Source of the DNA: Epinephelus fuscoguttatus
Taxonomy: Eukaryota; Chordata; Actinopteri; Perciformes; Serranidae
Direction of reading: 5' to 3'
Assembly: GCF_011397635.1 (NCBI RefSeq)
Contig: NC_064753.1
Coordinates: 37,243,822-37,307,821 of the forward strand
Length of the DNA stretch: 64,000 bases
Shown here piece after piece: positions 46,569 through 59,182 of this stretch. The notes beneath the pieces are model-generated. The model was not told the origin of the DNA. It saw only the letters and a list, made by a program, of their open reading frames with translations, and made no database searches. The position numbers were made by a program, and so were the translations under genes. Each line of letters begins with the position of its first letter. Within the stretch, counting starts at the first letter, position 1.

Positions 46569-47551
46569 AGGACAACTTCGGTATTTTTCAACCTGGGCTC
46601 TATTTCCTCATGTGTATGTGTGCGTATGATTCGTGGGTACCACTTGTTCTAAAATTGGTTCAGTATTGAGCCGCGAAACAAGCTAAAACGGTAATGGGGG
46701 CAAATGCGTCCCGTATAAAAGTGCTTTTTTCGCCACTGACCGGTTCAGATCGCCAGTGCTATCTCTGTAAATAGCATATGGTAGCGGCCCTGGGGCCCTG
46801 AGTTTTTGGAGTGCTCAAATAAACAGGCCTTTTTCCCGAACGCAAGAACAGGATGTCGCGCAACACCCCGTACAGCTTTCGTAGGCTGCCTCTGTCAGAC
46901 GGCGAGATGCTGAAGTTGTGGCTAGTTGTGCTACAAATGGATGCTAACACTCCTGTCCAGACACTGCGCCTTGCAGACCATCGGGTCTGCAGTGCTCACT
47001 TCTCCCAAGATGACTACTGCCAGCTGAAGAAGAGAAGACATCCAATTCCGAAACACCTCTTCCTCAAACGGCTGTCCCACGAGTAGAGAGAGCTACAGAC
47101 ACAGCGGAGCAAAGCTCGTGACATCACACAGCCCAGAGGTAAGGGAGAGGCTAAGTTAGCATGCTATTTACAGAGATAACACTGACGATCTGAACCGGTC
47201 AGAGGCGAAAAAACACACACTTCACACACACATACTCATTTACAATGCTGAGCGGGGACAACTTCCGCCTTTCTGCTCCAACACTGACTGACAGCTGACT
47301 CCACTCATTCACACTCACCACTGCCCCAGGGCCGCTACCATATGCTATTTACAGAGATAGCACTGGCGATCTGAACCGGTCAGTGGCGAAAAAAAGCACT
47401 TTTATATGGGACGCATTTGCCCCCATTACCGTTTTAGCTCGTTTCGCGGCTCAGTACTGAACCAATTTTAGAATGAGTGGTACCCATGAATCATACGCAC
47501 ACATACACATGAGGAAATAGAGCCCAGGTGGAAAAATACCGAAGTTGTCCT
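46569..47551. mobile_element. Long-TIR transposon with THAP fragment, Kolobok-like
   Basis: Inverted arms of 228-229 bp (46569-46796 and 47323-47551) start AGGACAACTTCGG and differ at only a few positions. TTAA flanks both ends (46565-46568, 47552-47555). The centre holds a broken THAP-domain coding fragment and a third partial copy of the inner arm (about 47158-47205). TTAA duplication plus a THAP zinc finger is the combination described for the Kolobok superfamily; P elements also use THAP but make 8-bp duplications. No DDE transposase core remains. Confidence 0.8.
46838..47086 (+). pseudogene. Truncated THAP zinc-finger fragment
   Basis: The plus frame has MSRNTPYSFRRLPLSDGEML and WLVVLQMDANTPVQTLRLAD, then CSAHF, then HPIPKHLFLKRL. 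This is the THAP order of FxRxP, W, C-x2-H-F and a closing P-x-x-F-like block. The first two zinc-binding cysteines (CxxxCxN) are missing because a stop lies just upstream in frame, and the frame ends soon after the domain. THAP domains bind DNA; this piece could not form a full zinc site unless an upstream exon supplies the cysteines. Confidence 0.75.
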
Positions 47552-47555
47552 TTAA

Positions 47556-49108
47556 ATCAGTGATGAATTAAGTTTTTTTTTTTTTTTTTTTTTTTAACTA
47601 TGCTGAGGTACAACAACAATGCTGTTGTCTAACCATACCTCACAAGGACGTGATCTGTAATTGAATTACATTGTGTACTGTCCACCAAATGTTAGCCCTG
47701 AGAGGCTACAAAGGTCTGGTAACCTCACTTTTGTCCAACTCCACAACTTCATCCTTAAATTTGTTGCCTTAAGTCTTTACCCCCGACAGACGCTGACTCA
47801 AGTGACATCTCTTAAGGCAAATTATCAAAATGTTTTATACAACCTTTTTGTCACATATAGTCCTTTGCCCCAAGACTTGCAAACAGAATCTAATGTTTTG
47901 AATCAGTGTATCATTTAAGGCCTCTCTGTGGATGATTGAGGTTTCTCTATATTTGTGACAACCACCTGGTCTGACTGGAGTTAGTCAAAATATAAGAATC
48001 ACAGAGTGTGTGTTTGGGAGGAGATGTAATATCGTGCACTGCTGACATGGTATTTATTTGACTTCTTCTGTTGTTTGTAAAAGCCCTTTGACTCAGTTTT
48101 GGGAAGGTCTAAACAAAGGCTGTCTCCAGAGAACGAGTCAGATAATAAGGACAAGAATTCCCTCTTCATATCAGACCCGGGGCAAACTGTAGGAGTTCAA
48201 AGACTGAAAGTGGTGATTTATGGAGCGAGGAAGCTTTGATATGTCGTCTATTTCCAGCCTTTTTCAAACACTATACAGAGTACATTTTATTCACTCAGTG
48301 ATTTCCAAGAAATCCTGTGGGTATCTGGGACAAACAACCCTTTGTTTAGACACATCGATTCATTTTCTTCGATTCAGATTGCTATCTGTGGTCACCAGGT
48401 CTGTATAAATAGGTTGCATTTGAAGCATGGTCTTTGTTCCATTTGAGCAGTAGAAAAAGCCCCAGCTGTAACACAATAAAATCACTTTATGAGGTTTGAG
48501 ATGATATTATTTTTGATTAGTTACACTGGTTTTTGTGACTGAATGTCAGCTGGAGTGCATCAGTCTCACTGAAGATAGTGATCTGTGTGAGGAGTCACTT
48601 CACCACTAGAGGTCTACGCTTTCCTCTTAAACACAGAATGAAGACACTCAAAATCAGAAGAGGAATGAGGTTAAAGAATGTATAAAACAGACAAAAAAGC
48701 ACAAAAATCTTAACCACCCTTTTATTTGTTTTCATGCACATCGGTTTTTATGCAACTTAATTGTGGGTGAAATGCCACAGCACACCTGTCACACTGCCAG
48801 ATCCTGGTTTGTAATTACCTTTTCATTTTCAGTTTTAGAAGCTGTGCTATTTTTACCAGCCTCAGGCAGATTACAGTGAAAGAGGCAGTATGTTCTCTGT
48901 GCTCCTCAAGGACATTTTCAAAAGGTCACATGTCCAGCAGCGGGGATCAAACATGTGACCTCCCAGCGCTGTTATCAACAGTTGTGCCTCTCTTTCAGCA
49001 GCTGTGTGTGTTGTGTGTGTGGTCTCGTTAAAACTGCACGTCTGAGAACTCTTTTGAGTTTAACATCTTCTAGTGAAGGAAATATTTAATCTGTTTTGTT
49101 CATATTTA
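47556..49108. other. Gene-free stretch
   Basis: It begins with a poly-T run (47573-47595). No gene or bounded element was recognised. Confidence 0.55.
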
Positions 49109-49484
49109 AAGGAGAATTCCACCGTTTTTACTCTGACTAGGTCATTTTGTGAGTAACGAGCACAATTCAGCCTGTGAAAACAGTTGTATAATGTCATCAT
49201 TAGGGGGTCATTTTCTCAGACTTGATGTCTTGGGAGTTATTTTTATTTGGGCTTGGGGACTGTGTTTCAAACTTGGTGCATGGACAGTGAAAAATGTCCG
49301 TTGATGGCAGGCAGTTAAAAGAAAAGATGCTATGGATGCATTATGGGAATTGCAGTATTCAGTGTTTTTAGAGCTTCACCCACACTAGGGACGAAAAGTT
49401 AGCATATCCTGGGCCATGCTGCTTTAATCTCTTTTTTTATCAGTCTCTTGGGCAATACTAATGTGGTGAAATACCCTTTTAAGA
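49109..49484. mobile_element. Probable short TIR element
   Basis: AAAGGAGAATTCCACCG on the left and GGTGAAATACCCTTTTAAG on the right are imperfect inverted repeats. The body is non-coding. No duplication was confirmed. Confidence 0.5.
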
Positions 49485-50646
49485 TTGTGATTAGGTTCAG
49501 GGTGTGGTGATATTAGGGTTAAATGAAAAAAAAATCCACTTTGGAAAATATGCATAGTCACTGTTTTGCAGAGAGGATTGGTACAGCTCTGTGATCTAAT
49601 ATACAAATAGAATTACTCACAGACCAAAACTACATGCGACTAGCTGCTACTTAATTCACTAATGCTTCTGAATGTGTATGTGCTGTATCAAAGTACTACA
49701 GTGTTGAGTTTCCCTGCAGAATTTTGGAGGTTCGATAACAAAAAAGGCAAAAAAAATCCCAGTCAAATCCTGGACCACATTAAAAGATATGTGTGTGTGC
49801 ATGTGTGGTCTCCTCCTGCTGTTACAGTTCTCTTATCAGAGTTTATCTACATTATAAATTATGTGTGTGACACACTTATCGCTGGAGATCTTGTCCAAAA
49901 AAAGAATGAAGGGCAATAAAAGTAAATGAGGTGCATGGTTATTGACACAAATGCCCTCTTACTGTTAATGTGCAATCACATTTAATAGACTACGACTTCA
50001 TAGCTTGATACATATGCGTCTGGCTGACAGCGAGTACGTGAGTGCAAACAAAGGATCATCGGGTGGGTGGTCTGTTTTGTGTTTCTACAAAGAGACAGAG
50101 GCATAAAACTGGACTTCTTCTTAACTGGCTGCCAAAATAATTCAGCTGGAGTCACACCAAGCCACCAGTAATATGTTTTCCTGGACTGCAGAGCGGAGTA
50201 GACCAGAGGGCATCTAATGAACCAGAAATGACAAATCACTGATTTTCCTGCTCATTTCAAAATGAGTGTTGGCAAATTTATGCCTGGCGTGCATGTGGGT
50301 GAAATGGACGGGAAAGTAGTAGCTTAATGCACCATTTGTGGCTTAGTTTCCAGATCTGATCCACCCATGCATTTTCTGTCATGGTAGCTGTTTCCCCTCA
50401 AAAATAGGCAGCAAAAAGTTTAGTTATTTTAGTAAATATGAGGCAGTATTCTGAGAGGAACTGGTTAGCAGGCGAGCAAATCATTGTTTTCCTTCACACG
50501 TTCTCTAAGAAATGAGTCATAGGAAGAAATTGTCATTGTAACTGCCAACTCGAAGGAACAAACCCATCTTCCCTGAAACTTTTTTACCAGCTTAACATCG
50601 AGGTATTGTGTCAGAAGAACTGCAGAAATAATGTTTACAAGAAATC

Positions 50647-50652
50647 TTTAAT
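50647..50652 (-). terminator. Candidate TNFAIP8L3 poly(A) signal
   Basis: ATTAAA on the gene strand (TTTAAT on plus), 563 bases beyond the stop codon. Confidence 0.35.
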
Positions 50653-51214
50653 AAAAGACAAGTGTTACACCCTTGTAGAGAAGATTGACACAGATACATA
50701 ATACACACACCATGTCATAGTTGGTCTTATGTACAAACACATTATTCAAGCGAATCCCGTACAAACACATGTGCACACACACACACGCACACACATACGC
50801 ACAAAGAGAGAAAGAGACCGATTACTACTACTGATTATCTTCCATATCCAACTATACCTAATGTATATTTTTTGGCCATTGGTACAGTACACTTTTGCAC
50901 ACAGAAAGGATGACTGGGACTGCTATAATGCAAACAACGTGATACAAGCTGTCCCATGGTGCAGCAATGATCCACTGAGTGGAAAAACAGTCTGAAAAAG
51001 TTCCCTCAATGAACCACAGCAGCGGGATGTTACAGCTAGCTTCGTGGAAATGGGTGAAGAAGAAGAAACGGGAAGACGAGAGCAAAAAGGAGGAAGAGAA
51101 AGTGAGCAGTCAGGGGTGAGCGATTGGAAAGGAAATAGAAGGAGGCAGGAGAGACCAGCGAGAGAAGGAGCAAGAGGAGAAGAGCTAGAGGTGAGAGAGG
51201 TCAGGTGTGTGAGG

Positions 51215-51777
51215 TTAAAGCGTTCCTTCGTCCAGCAGTTTGTTGATGCCATTGCAGATCTTCCTCAGGGAGAGTCTGTACTCCTCTCTGTCCCCGTACA
51301 GCTCGGCCAGGAACTCCCCGTGGGCAAAATGGTTGAAAACGTGATCGATGCGTGCGTGTGAGCGCGCCGTCAGGTGCTGCTCGACCAGGGTGTGAAGCAG
51401 GTCCCTGCACTCCAGCAGGAGCTCCGACAGAATATTCCTGTCAAAGGTGTACTCCACCTCGTAGAACGACACCGCTGTCATGGCCGCCTGGTTCATCTTC
51501 TTCTTGAAGCGCTCTACTGTATCCAGCTCGTCGGGGCTGAACTGGTGGTTGCGGTACAAGATGCCGATCTTCAGGGCGATCTTGATGACGTCCTTGATGA
51601 TCTTGTGGGCCTCCTTTTTGCTCTTGGTGTACTCCCGGCTCGTCTTGTAGAGCTCGTCCAGGATCTCGCTGCTGGTGTCATCCGTCAGCATGTTGGCTAC
51701 CACCATGGTTGCCATCTTGCTGAGGATCTTTTTCTGGGCCTGCAGGGCCAGAGAGCGAGAGTTGAAGCTCTCCTGTC
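51215..51777 (-). CDS. TNFAIP8L3: TNFAIP8-like protein 3, last coding exon (partial gene)
   Basis: The exon follows a long pyrimidine tract ending CCCCTCAG and begins mid-codon (two bases, giving Gly if the upstream exon ends in G). It then reads [20 protein letters not shown] and 166 further residues to TAA. It covers the whole TIPE homology domain: [75 protein letters not shown] and [11 protein letters not shown]. The family folds into a helical cylinder with a lipid-binding cavity; mammalian TIPE3 transfers PIP2/PIP3 and promotes PI3K signalling. [20 protein letters not shown] and synteny with SCG3/LYSMD2 favour L3; parts of the C-terminus also resemble L1. The TIPE3-specific N-terminal exon was not found upstream to 64000. 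Confidence 0.86.
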
Positions 51778-52598
51778 CTGAGGGGAAAGAAAAAGAAAGA
51801 CAAGTGGTTTGGGGTTAGATCAAGGGGTCAGAAATCATCACCATAAATATTTAAAGGAGCAGTGGAGAGACAGAACAAACAAAACAGAAAATGATCTCAC
51901 TGAAGTAGCTTGCCATGTTCTCATACTTTAAAGCAATATTAATAAATTGTTTTGGCCACTTGGGAGCAGCAGAGCAAGCTGGAAACACGGCACTGACCTA
52001 TTACCACTTATCCTCATTCAGTATTATACAAATTTGCGCCCCTACTGGTTTGGTTAGGATTAAGAGAAGAATCATGATTGGGCATTGTCATGTTACATAC
52101 TTAATGTAATGTAATGTGACATGACATTACATATGTGGGTACAAAAATACCTCAGTGCTGACTCTTCATTTCAGATGGGACACAAACAGTGGTCTCCTGA
52201 GTCACAGTCCTGTGTTTGTTTGACCCATCCATCATTACAACCTAAGCAGATTTTGTTGCTGTTTATATTACATCAACTGACTACTTTCTTTGCTCCCAAC
52301 AACCTGCAGTGCATAGGTCACATGATCATAGCCTCCTGGCTCAAGATTACATGGGTTATATATGAATTGTAGTGCATTAGTTTTCATAGGTACAAGTACG
52401 AACAGCAAATGAGACCAGCCTGGTGACCTAATAGAATTGATATGGCTTATGTGACAGCAGACTTTTTGCCTATTCACAGATTCAGCAGACACAGAATAAC
52501 ATTAGCATTACTTTGGAGTCTTGGTTGCGTCCCGCTGATGAATGAAAGCTCAATATTCATTCTCCTTTTAGCTCTATTTTGATTTCAACCAACTGCCT

Positions 52599-53312
52599 AG
52601 GGACACTTCACCCCCAAATCAAAAATACATGACTTTCTTCTTATCTTTCAGTGTAGATTGCTTTGGTGTAAGTTGCAGAGTTTTTGAGATATTGACTGTA
52701 GAGATGTCCACCTTCTCTCTAATGTAATGGAACAAGATGTCACTCAGCTCAAAGCACCAAAAATACATTTGAAAAAGTCAACAGCAATGTCTCTTTCCAG
52801 AGGTCATGGCATGATAATCCACAGACCTTGCTGTGAGCAGCTTCATGTAGGAACTATTTTCTTTCTACAGGCTTACACCTGCCAACTGTATCACCGCGCA
52901 GACGGAAGCATGCATCTACTCATGGACGAGAGACTTGTGCCAGGTGAGTTAGCAGTAGATGCACGCTTCCCTCTGTGCAGTGATGTGATTGGTGGGTGTA
53001 GTCTGGTAGAAAGAAAATAGTTCCTACATGAACCTGCTCATAAGAAGGTCTGTGAATCATCTTGAGTAACTGAGTCATTATTTCTGGAAAGAGACACGGC
53101 TGTTAGGTTTTTCCAAATGTTTTTGTTTTGGGCGCTTTGAGCATCACAAACCGAGTGCCATCTAGTTCCATTTTATTGGAGAGAAGGCAGACATCTTTAC
53201 AGCTAATATCTCCAACACTCTGCAATTCACACCAAAACAAACTAGACTGATAAAAAGCACCACAGGTAAGATAAAAAATGATGTATTTTTTATTTGAGGA
53301 TGAACTGTCCCT
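52599..53312. mobile_element. Nearly palindromic 0.7-kb foldback element
   Basis: The left arm (52599 to about 52921, from AGGGACACTTCACCCCCAAA) and right arm (about 52952-53312, to GATGAACTGTCCCT) are inverse copies over more than 300 bp with scattered differences. The spacer is only about 30 bases. Shared inner blocks include TCATGTAGGAACTATTTTCT and GCATGCATCTACT. No ORF is conserved between arms. The right flank is TTAA-like but the left is not. Confidence 0.88.
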
Positions 53313-56252
53313 TTAACAGCCAAATATTACACTATGTTCTCAATAGATTTTGACAAAATAAATGGTGTTGAGAACATTACACTGATTGAGAAAGCTAATC
53401 TAAATCTGGCCGAAAGCAAATATGTAATTAGGACATTAGGTTAATTAACAGATTAACACAGTCTGCTGTGCCTTTAAGAGACAGATATTAGATGGATAAA
53501 CTCAAGTATTACTTTATAAATACACAAGACTGAACACTGGAAGAAGATAGAGCACTGACTACAGTACATTTTGGTGCATGTTGTTATTATAGTCTTTAAC
53601 CACCGCCCTTAAATTTCAGTGTGTTTACACGTAACAGCTGACTTCCATCTGGACAAACAGGCTTTTGCAACTGTGTTCACCCATTGTAATACAAATACGG
53701 GTCCTTCCTTTCCACTGTTTTCACTGACATTACTTTGTCCTTCCTTAAAGAACTCTGTGTGCTGAAAAAAAGTTGGATTTTAAGTACAGATTTTTTAGTT
53801 ATTCAGAGAAAGACTTTTTTTCTATCTTAGTTACACAACTTGCGGTTGTGTAACAAGCTAATTGGTAGCAGTATTTTAATGTGATCTCACTATGAAGGCA
53901 CAGCACTGATGCTAACTGCTCTTGGATGATTCAATTTATTTTGGCATGAACAAAAGGCTCATCCTCCAGTCCACTCCAAACTTGGATATACAAAACTGTT
54001 GTCGACTAAAAGTTTATTTTACAAAAAACAAAACTGTACTTTGATTTAGAAAAAAAAGTTAACAGAAGTAACTCAGCACAGAACACAGCCTAAGAAGAGA
54101 GGGCTGAGGAGTAGATGAAACGCACTGCGGCCACATTCAACACAGGGCGGCGTCCTTCCTGGAGCTGCCTGTGGTGTGGTTGGCTGACTATGGGAGGAAT
54201 GATTATCTGCTCTGGATAACATCAAACAGCTGTGCACCGATAAGAACCTCATTGCACACTGTCTCTACTCAGACCGATCACGGTTTTATGTCCCACTGCA
54301 GTCGCAATTTATCATAGAGGAGAACATCAAAAGGCTGACTGTGTCATCATACACCGATTCCAGCAGCTTAACATGTGTCTGTGTAAATGTGAGGAGTGGG
54401 AGGATGGCGAGGGGTTTTATTTAGGTGCCACCCAGCTACAAATTACACACCAGATAACTCCTATTATGATTAAAGCCAGGAAAGAGGCCTCACTTTTTTC
54501 CTCCTGTTCCCTGGGCACATTGTCAGCCTCGTCCTCCTCCACATGTATGTCCAGAGAGAGAGAGAGACAGAGACAGCGAGAAAGAGAGTGTGGACGGGGG
54601 CGTCATTGCCCAGCAAGCTCAGCACAGAACAACAGATGAGCCAAAATTCAAAGACACCTGCTTTTTTGTAATTATGATTTTTTATCAAAACAGACAGCTA
54701 TGCAGAATTCATCACCACATAATCTGCGTGTGTGTCTATACACAGTATGTGTGTCACTTAAACACATGCATACACAAGAGGTCGAATGCTGCACAACAAT
54801 TGTTGGAAATCTGATCCGTGGCATTTCGTGTGAATGTACAGAAGTGACATTTCACGTGTTGGTCTGAAGCTAAATGGCATTTCATGTACATATAATTAGC
54901 CCGCTGTGACATTTACAGCTAATAAGGCAGATGTCCTTGTCTACAGTCATTTCCCAAAACAAGAGATCTGAAGTACTGCTTCTTTGTGCAGCTTCATGAG
55001 AGTGGGGGTGAGACCTATTGTATGTTAGACAAAAGTGGAGTGGGTGAGTATGAAGATGTCAAACCTGCAGAAATAAAGTTTTATTAAAGCCTTTGTTGTG
55101 AAGTTAAAAAGGAAACTGAAGGTAAAAAGACTCCTGACTGTGCCATTATTTCTACTTCTTCAGATTTGTATTTCATTTTTGTTTTTATGGGCCACTTGGG
55201 GGCAGCAGAACAAACTGGAAACATGTTATCACCGACATATTAGCTAACATTTACCAATTCACACATTGCAGACATTATTTTATTGTTTTATCCTCTTCTT
55301 CTAGCTCTGTTTTGGTCTCCACCATCTTCTGAAGGAAATATCCGGCTCTTTAGTTGCCAAATGATTCATTTTCTTGTCCACCTGCCCTTTAATGCTGGGA
55401 AAGTAGCTAAAAGTGGGTTTATCCAACCCAGCCTCCAGGAAAATGTTCTCAGTGTACATTTCTGCAAACCACAGATACCACAGATAATGTACATTTAGAC
55501 ATTATTTTGTAGTGATACGTTAAAACTTTACATTTCTCAACAATGCTGTGGTGAAGGTGTCTTTAGGTTTAGGCACAAAAACCATTTGATTACGGTCTGT
55601 TCTCATTCCCAACTCATCTAAAGCTAATGCTTTGTCTGTGATTTTGGCAGCAGACGTCGAGGCATAAAGGCATTTTTTGCGGTGATGTGATATGCTGCTG
55701 GGCGCCGTCGATTTCTAACAACACAGGACGGCGTCAGTTTGAAACGCCGCTGGTAACAACATAATATAAGGAGCTGGAAGAATTCCTAGAGGGTAGGTGG
55801 GTCCGGGAGGCCACTGTTCACGTCGCATGTGAATGTTGAGTCAAACCAAGATGTTTTTTTCTAAACCTAACCACGTGCTTTTCTTGCACAAGGAAATAAA
55901 CGTAAATACGGGATGTTTTACAGACATTGTAAGTTCATTTGAAAAAGACTGTATGCATCAAATGAGCAGAAACTGTACATTATTTTATACACACAAGTGT
56001 ATTTTGAAAAGACAGAATGTATGTAACAAGCGTGAATTGACACGCCAATCTGGAACATCAACAACAGATGCAGGAGGATACCTAGTGCTTCATATGTAGA
56101 CGTGAAGTCAACTTACACAAAAAATCTGACATGTTGGGATGAGAACGTGTTGTCATGAAAAGAAAAAAATCATGTTTTGACTTAAAACAACCACTCTGAC
56201 ACAAACGCAAGTGGAAAAGCAGGGATGGATAGGTAAAAGGCAACCATGCTTG
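53313..56252. other. Gene-free stretch
   Basis: It includes an AG-rich run (54555-54590). Around 55550-56115 there is sequence that looks like a decayed repeat (TTTTTTCTAAACCTAACCAC). No exon was recognised. Confidence 0.5.
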
Positions 56253-56420
56253 GTTGCTCAAACACCGCTGAAAAATGCTGTAATGTGTCAGTGAAAAATG
56301 CCCAGGTCTGGTGGCTCAGATGCTGCTGGGAAACACAATGATGTGCCGCTATAAACACCCAGGTTCGGTGCCACTAACACCAGTAGAAACACCTCAAATG
56401 ATTGCAAAAAAAACCCCACT
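56253..56420. repeat. Degenerate tandem array, about 57-bp period, three units
   Basis: The units start GGTTGCTCAAACACCGCTG, GGTGGCTCAGATGCTGCTGG and GGTGCCACTAACACCAGTAG. Each continues to a CACCCAGGTT- or CCCAGGTC-like end. No long frame crosses it. Confidence 0.6.
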
Positions 56421-59044
56421 TTGTTGTTCTCACAGTGGTATGCACCTTGGCACCCACCTCAACTAGGTGTCACACCATCCACCATCCCCTCCAACGTACC
56501 TGTATTTTGCAGAAATGTTCAAAGCCAGCATTTTCTAATGGTGGTTGGGCTGGTTTATAAAAGCCTTTCCTCTGCAGCACATGAAAACAACATTAAGTGG
56601 CGAGACTGAACCAAAACTTTTTTAATTGTGGGCCACAAAACCAAAACAATAAGCTGAAAGATGCTAAAACTCACTATAGAGCTGATAAAAATATTGATAA
56701 GTGCAGCTTTATGTGAACTGGAATCACTGATCGAAGACAGTAATCAAAAAGTTAATGTGCCATAAAAAATAAGCAGATTAGTGGACAGTTTATAAATAAA
56801 TGTTATGTGCTGTTTGGTGTGTGAAAGGATCCATTTATAATGGATGTTATGATACACTGTGACCACAAAATACAGTACTAGGAACCAACTTCAATGACAA
56901 ACAAATTCTTGACGTTCTACAGTAAACATCAGTCTGTTGCAAATGAGATAGTGTCTGTTTCCTGCAGGCTGCTGTTCACAGACTTCTCTGTAAATGTAAA
57001 CTATATGGCCTGAGGTGATGCATCCATGCATAAAAACACTACAACGGCAACACGGTAGTTTCCATGATATTTGTATAGCAACACCAAGACATATAACTAC
57101 GGCTCTCATTAGGCAGATCTGTGGCTCTCATCAACAGGCTCTCTTTGTCACTGTTATTTCCTGTTTCTCTGAAGCAGCTCTTTGTTCCAGTGTCCCTCTG
57201 ATATTCAGAAACCCAACTGGATAGATTTCTGAAACCCTGGCACACTAATAAAGGTGACAGCTTGCTCCATATAAAGACGGCCTTGTCAGACCAATGGTCG
57301 TGCAGGCGATTTGGATTTGGATCCTACCAGTATGTGTGACCAGTGGCTTTCTAAGTGAATTTCTTTACTGTGCAAGAGACGATCTGTGACTCGCAAGGCA
57401 AAGATCAGTTTCATATAACTTAAGACAGTGCTGCATGAAAAGGAAGCGTTCGGATCTTTTCTGTTTTTAGTGGCGAGCTAAAAGTAGACTAATTATTCTC
57501 CTGCCACCCCCCACCACACAGCCTGGAGCCTGTTTCTAAGGACCAGCAGGTGGCTATCGACTCACTTGCCATGACCCCTGTCTCAAGTCTGTTTGCACAT
57601 CCCAGAGTGGCGAAGAATGTAAGCAAAAATGAAGGAGTGTGGGGGAAAAAACACAGTGAAGAATGGACACGAGGCTGCTTGAGGTGTGAGTCAGAGTGCT
57701 GGGGAAGGAGGTGGGTGATTCAGAGTCTGGCTGGAGATTTTAGCACATACAGTAAGTGAGCGTAGATGATTATAAGCATGCACATGGAGACACTGAGAAG
57801 TCCGCTCTCTCACACACTCACATACAGCCTGTCACCCAGAGGCTGCGATGAGTGACATGCATGAGCCAGAGTGTCAGAAAGAGTTAGAGAGGAGTACAAG
57901 CTGTCAGCAGAGAGATGGCCAGAAAACTGTCTCTCCTGCTACTTATCTCTCTCCTGCTTTCACACTTTACCTCCTGCCTGCTCATTATTTTCGCACTCGT
58001 CCCCAAGTGTAAAGTTTTCACAACATAAAGTGAGTATTCTGCATAGCATGTGGGAATACGTTACTGAAAACAAACCAGAAGCAGAGTCCTCCACCAATGC
58101 CGGGCCAGTCGTAGGAGCCATCGGCCCATCAAAGTGGTTACATAAGAGTGTTTTGGGAGTTGGTGGAGTTTACTTTTAACATCAGATTAGTAAGGTGCTT
58201 GCTGCTCTCTGGCCACGGCTGTTGACTAGACAGTCTCTCTTTGTTCCGCCTGATGTTTTTAGAGCGCTGAGTCAACAGTTTCTGCTGCGCTGCATCAGAA
58301 CATACAGTGTAGAACATGGAGAGCAGCCAAACCTGCCCCGCTAAAAGGTGGTACCCTGCAAAAAATGTCCATCTGGATTCATTTATTTTCATTTCAGTCC
58401 GAGACACGTACATCAATGAAGTGGCCATTTATGGCAAATACAGTAGAGCTATCAAAAAGCATCACTCATCTCCCTTTGAAGTAATCATTTGAGATTATGG
58501 TAAATATCTTATTGTTTCCTAGTGGAGAGTTATGGCATATTCACACAATCACAAACTGTGCATGCACCTTGCCATTACTGAGTACACAGGAGTGTGCACA
58601 GGGGAGTTCAAGTTGGTGAACATTGACCAGAGCTGCACTGACTTTATAGGTGCAGCCAATCGCTGTGTTGCACTAAAGATGAATGAAAAACCAATTAATT
58701 ACGTTGCTGAATTTTCAAAACGGTACAAAACCAAACAGGCTTCGCATCAAGACCAGACAGGAAGAGATATTTTTCATCATTTTTTAAATCAACTACTTCA
58801 GTCAGCACACCATGGACATTTACAAGCGCCGTCAGCAGAGACTTACAGCCATCTGTAAATCAAATCACCTGCCAGTACAACCCCATCTTTGTCTTCTTCT
58901 GTCCGTCTGTTTTTTCCATATGCTCTCAGTCACCAGTTAAAATAAACTCTTAAAGATAACTCCTTTAGCCAGCAAACTTTTCTAACTTTTCTATTCCTAC
59001 TCCAAGCCTATCTGATTGTGTCACCTCATCTGTGGTACGCAAAA

Positions 59045-59182
59045 CGCTCACAATCACTCAAGATCATCCAGTCCATCAGTACTTTATCTCGCTGTCTTCT
59101 GGATGCAGGTATACTTATGTACAGAGGGGCCTGTTTCAGTAAGAGTTTCATTCCCACAGCCATATCAACTCTAAATAAATAA
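59045..59182 (+). pseudogene. 3' end of a retroelement ORF (relic)
   Basis: The plus frame reads QSLKIIQSISTLSRCLLDAG, then SKSFIPTAISTLNK and TAA at about 59180. The SFIPTAI..LN ending is common at the C-terminus of LINE-type ORF2 proteins in fish. No reverse-transcriptase motifs remain upstream, so it is a 5'-truncated remnant. The family is not assigned. Confidence 0.5.

Noticed and set aside
58532-58858. 108-codon plus-strand ORF
   Set aside because: No known family, no splice context and ordinary intergenic composition; likely chance.
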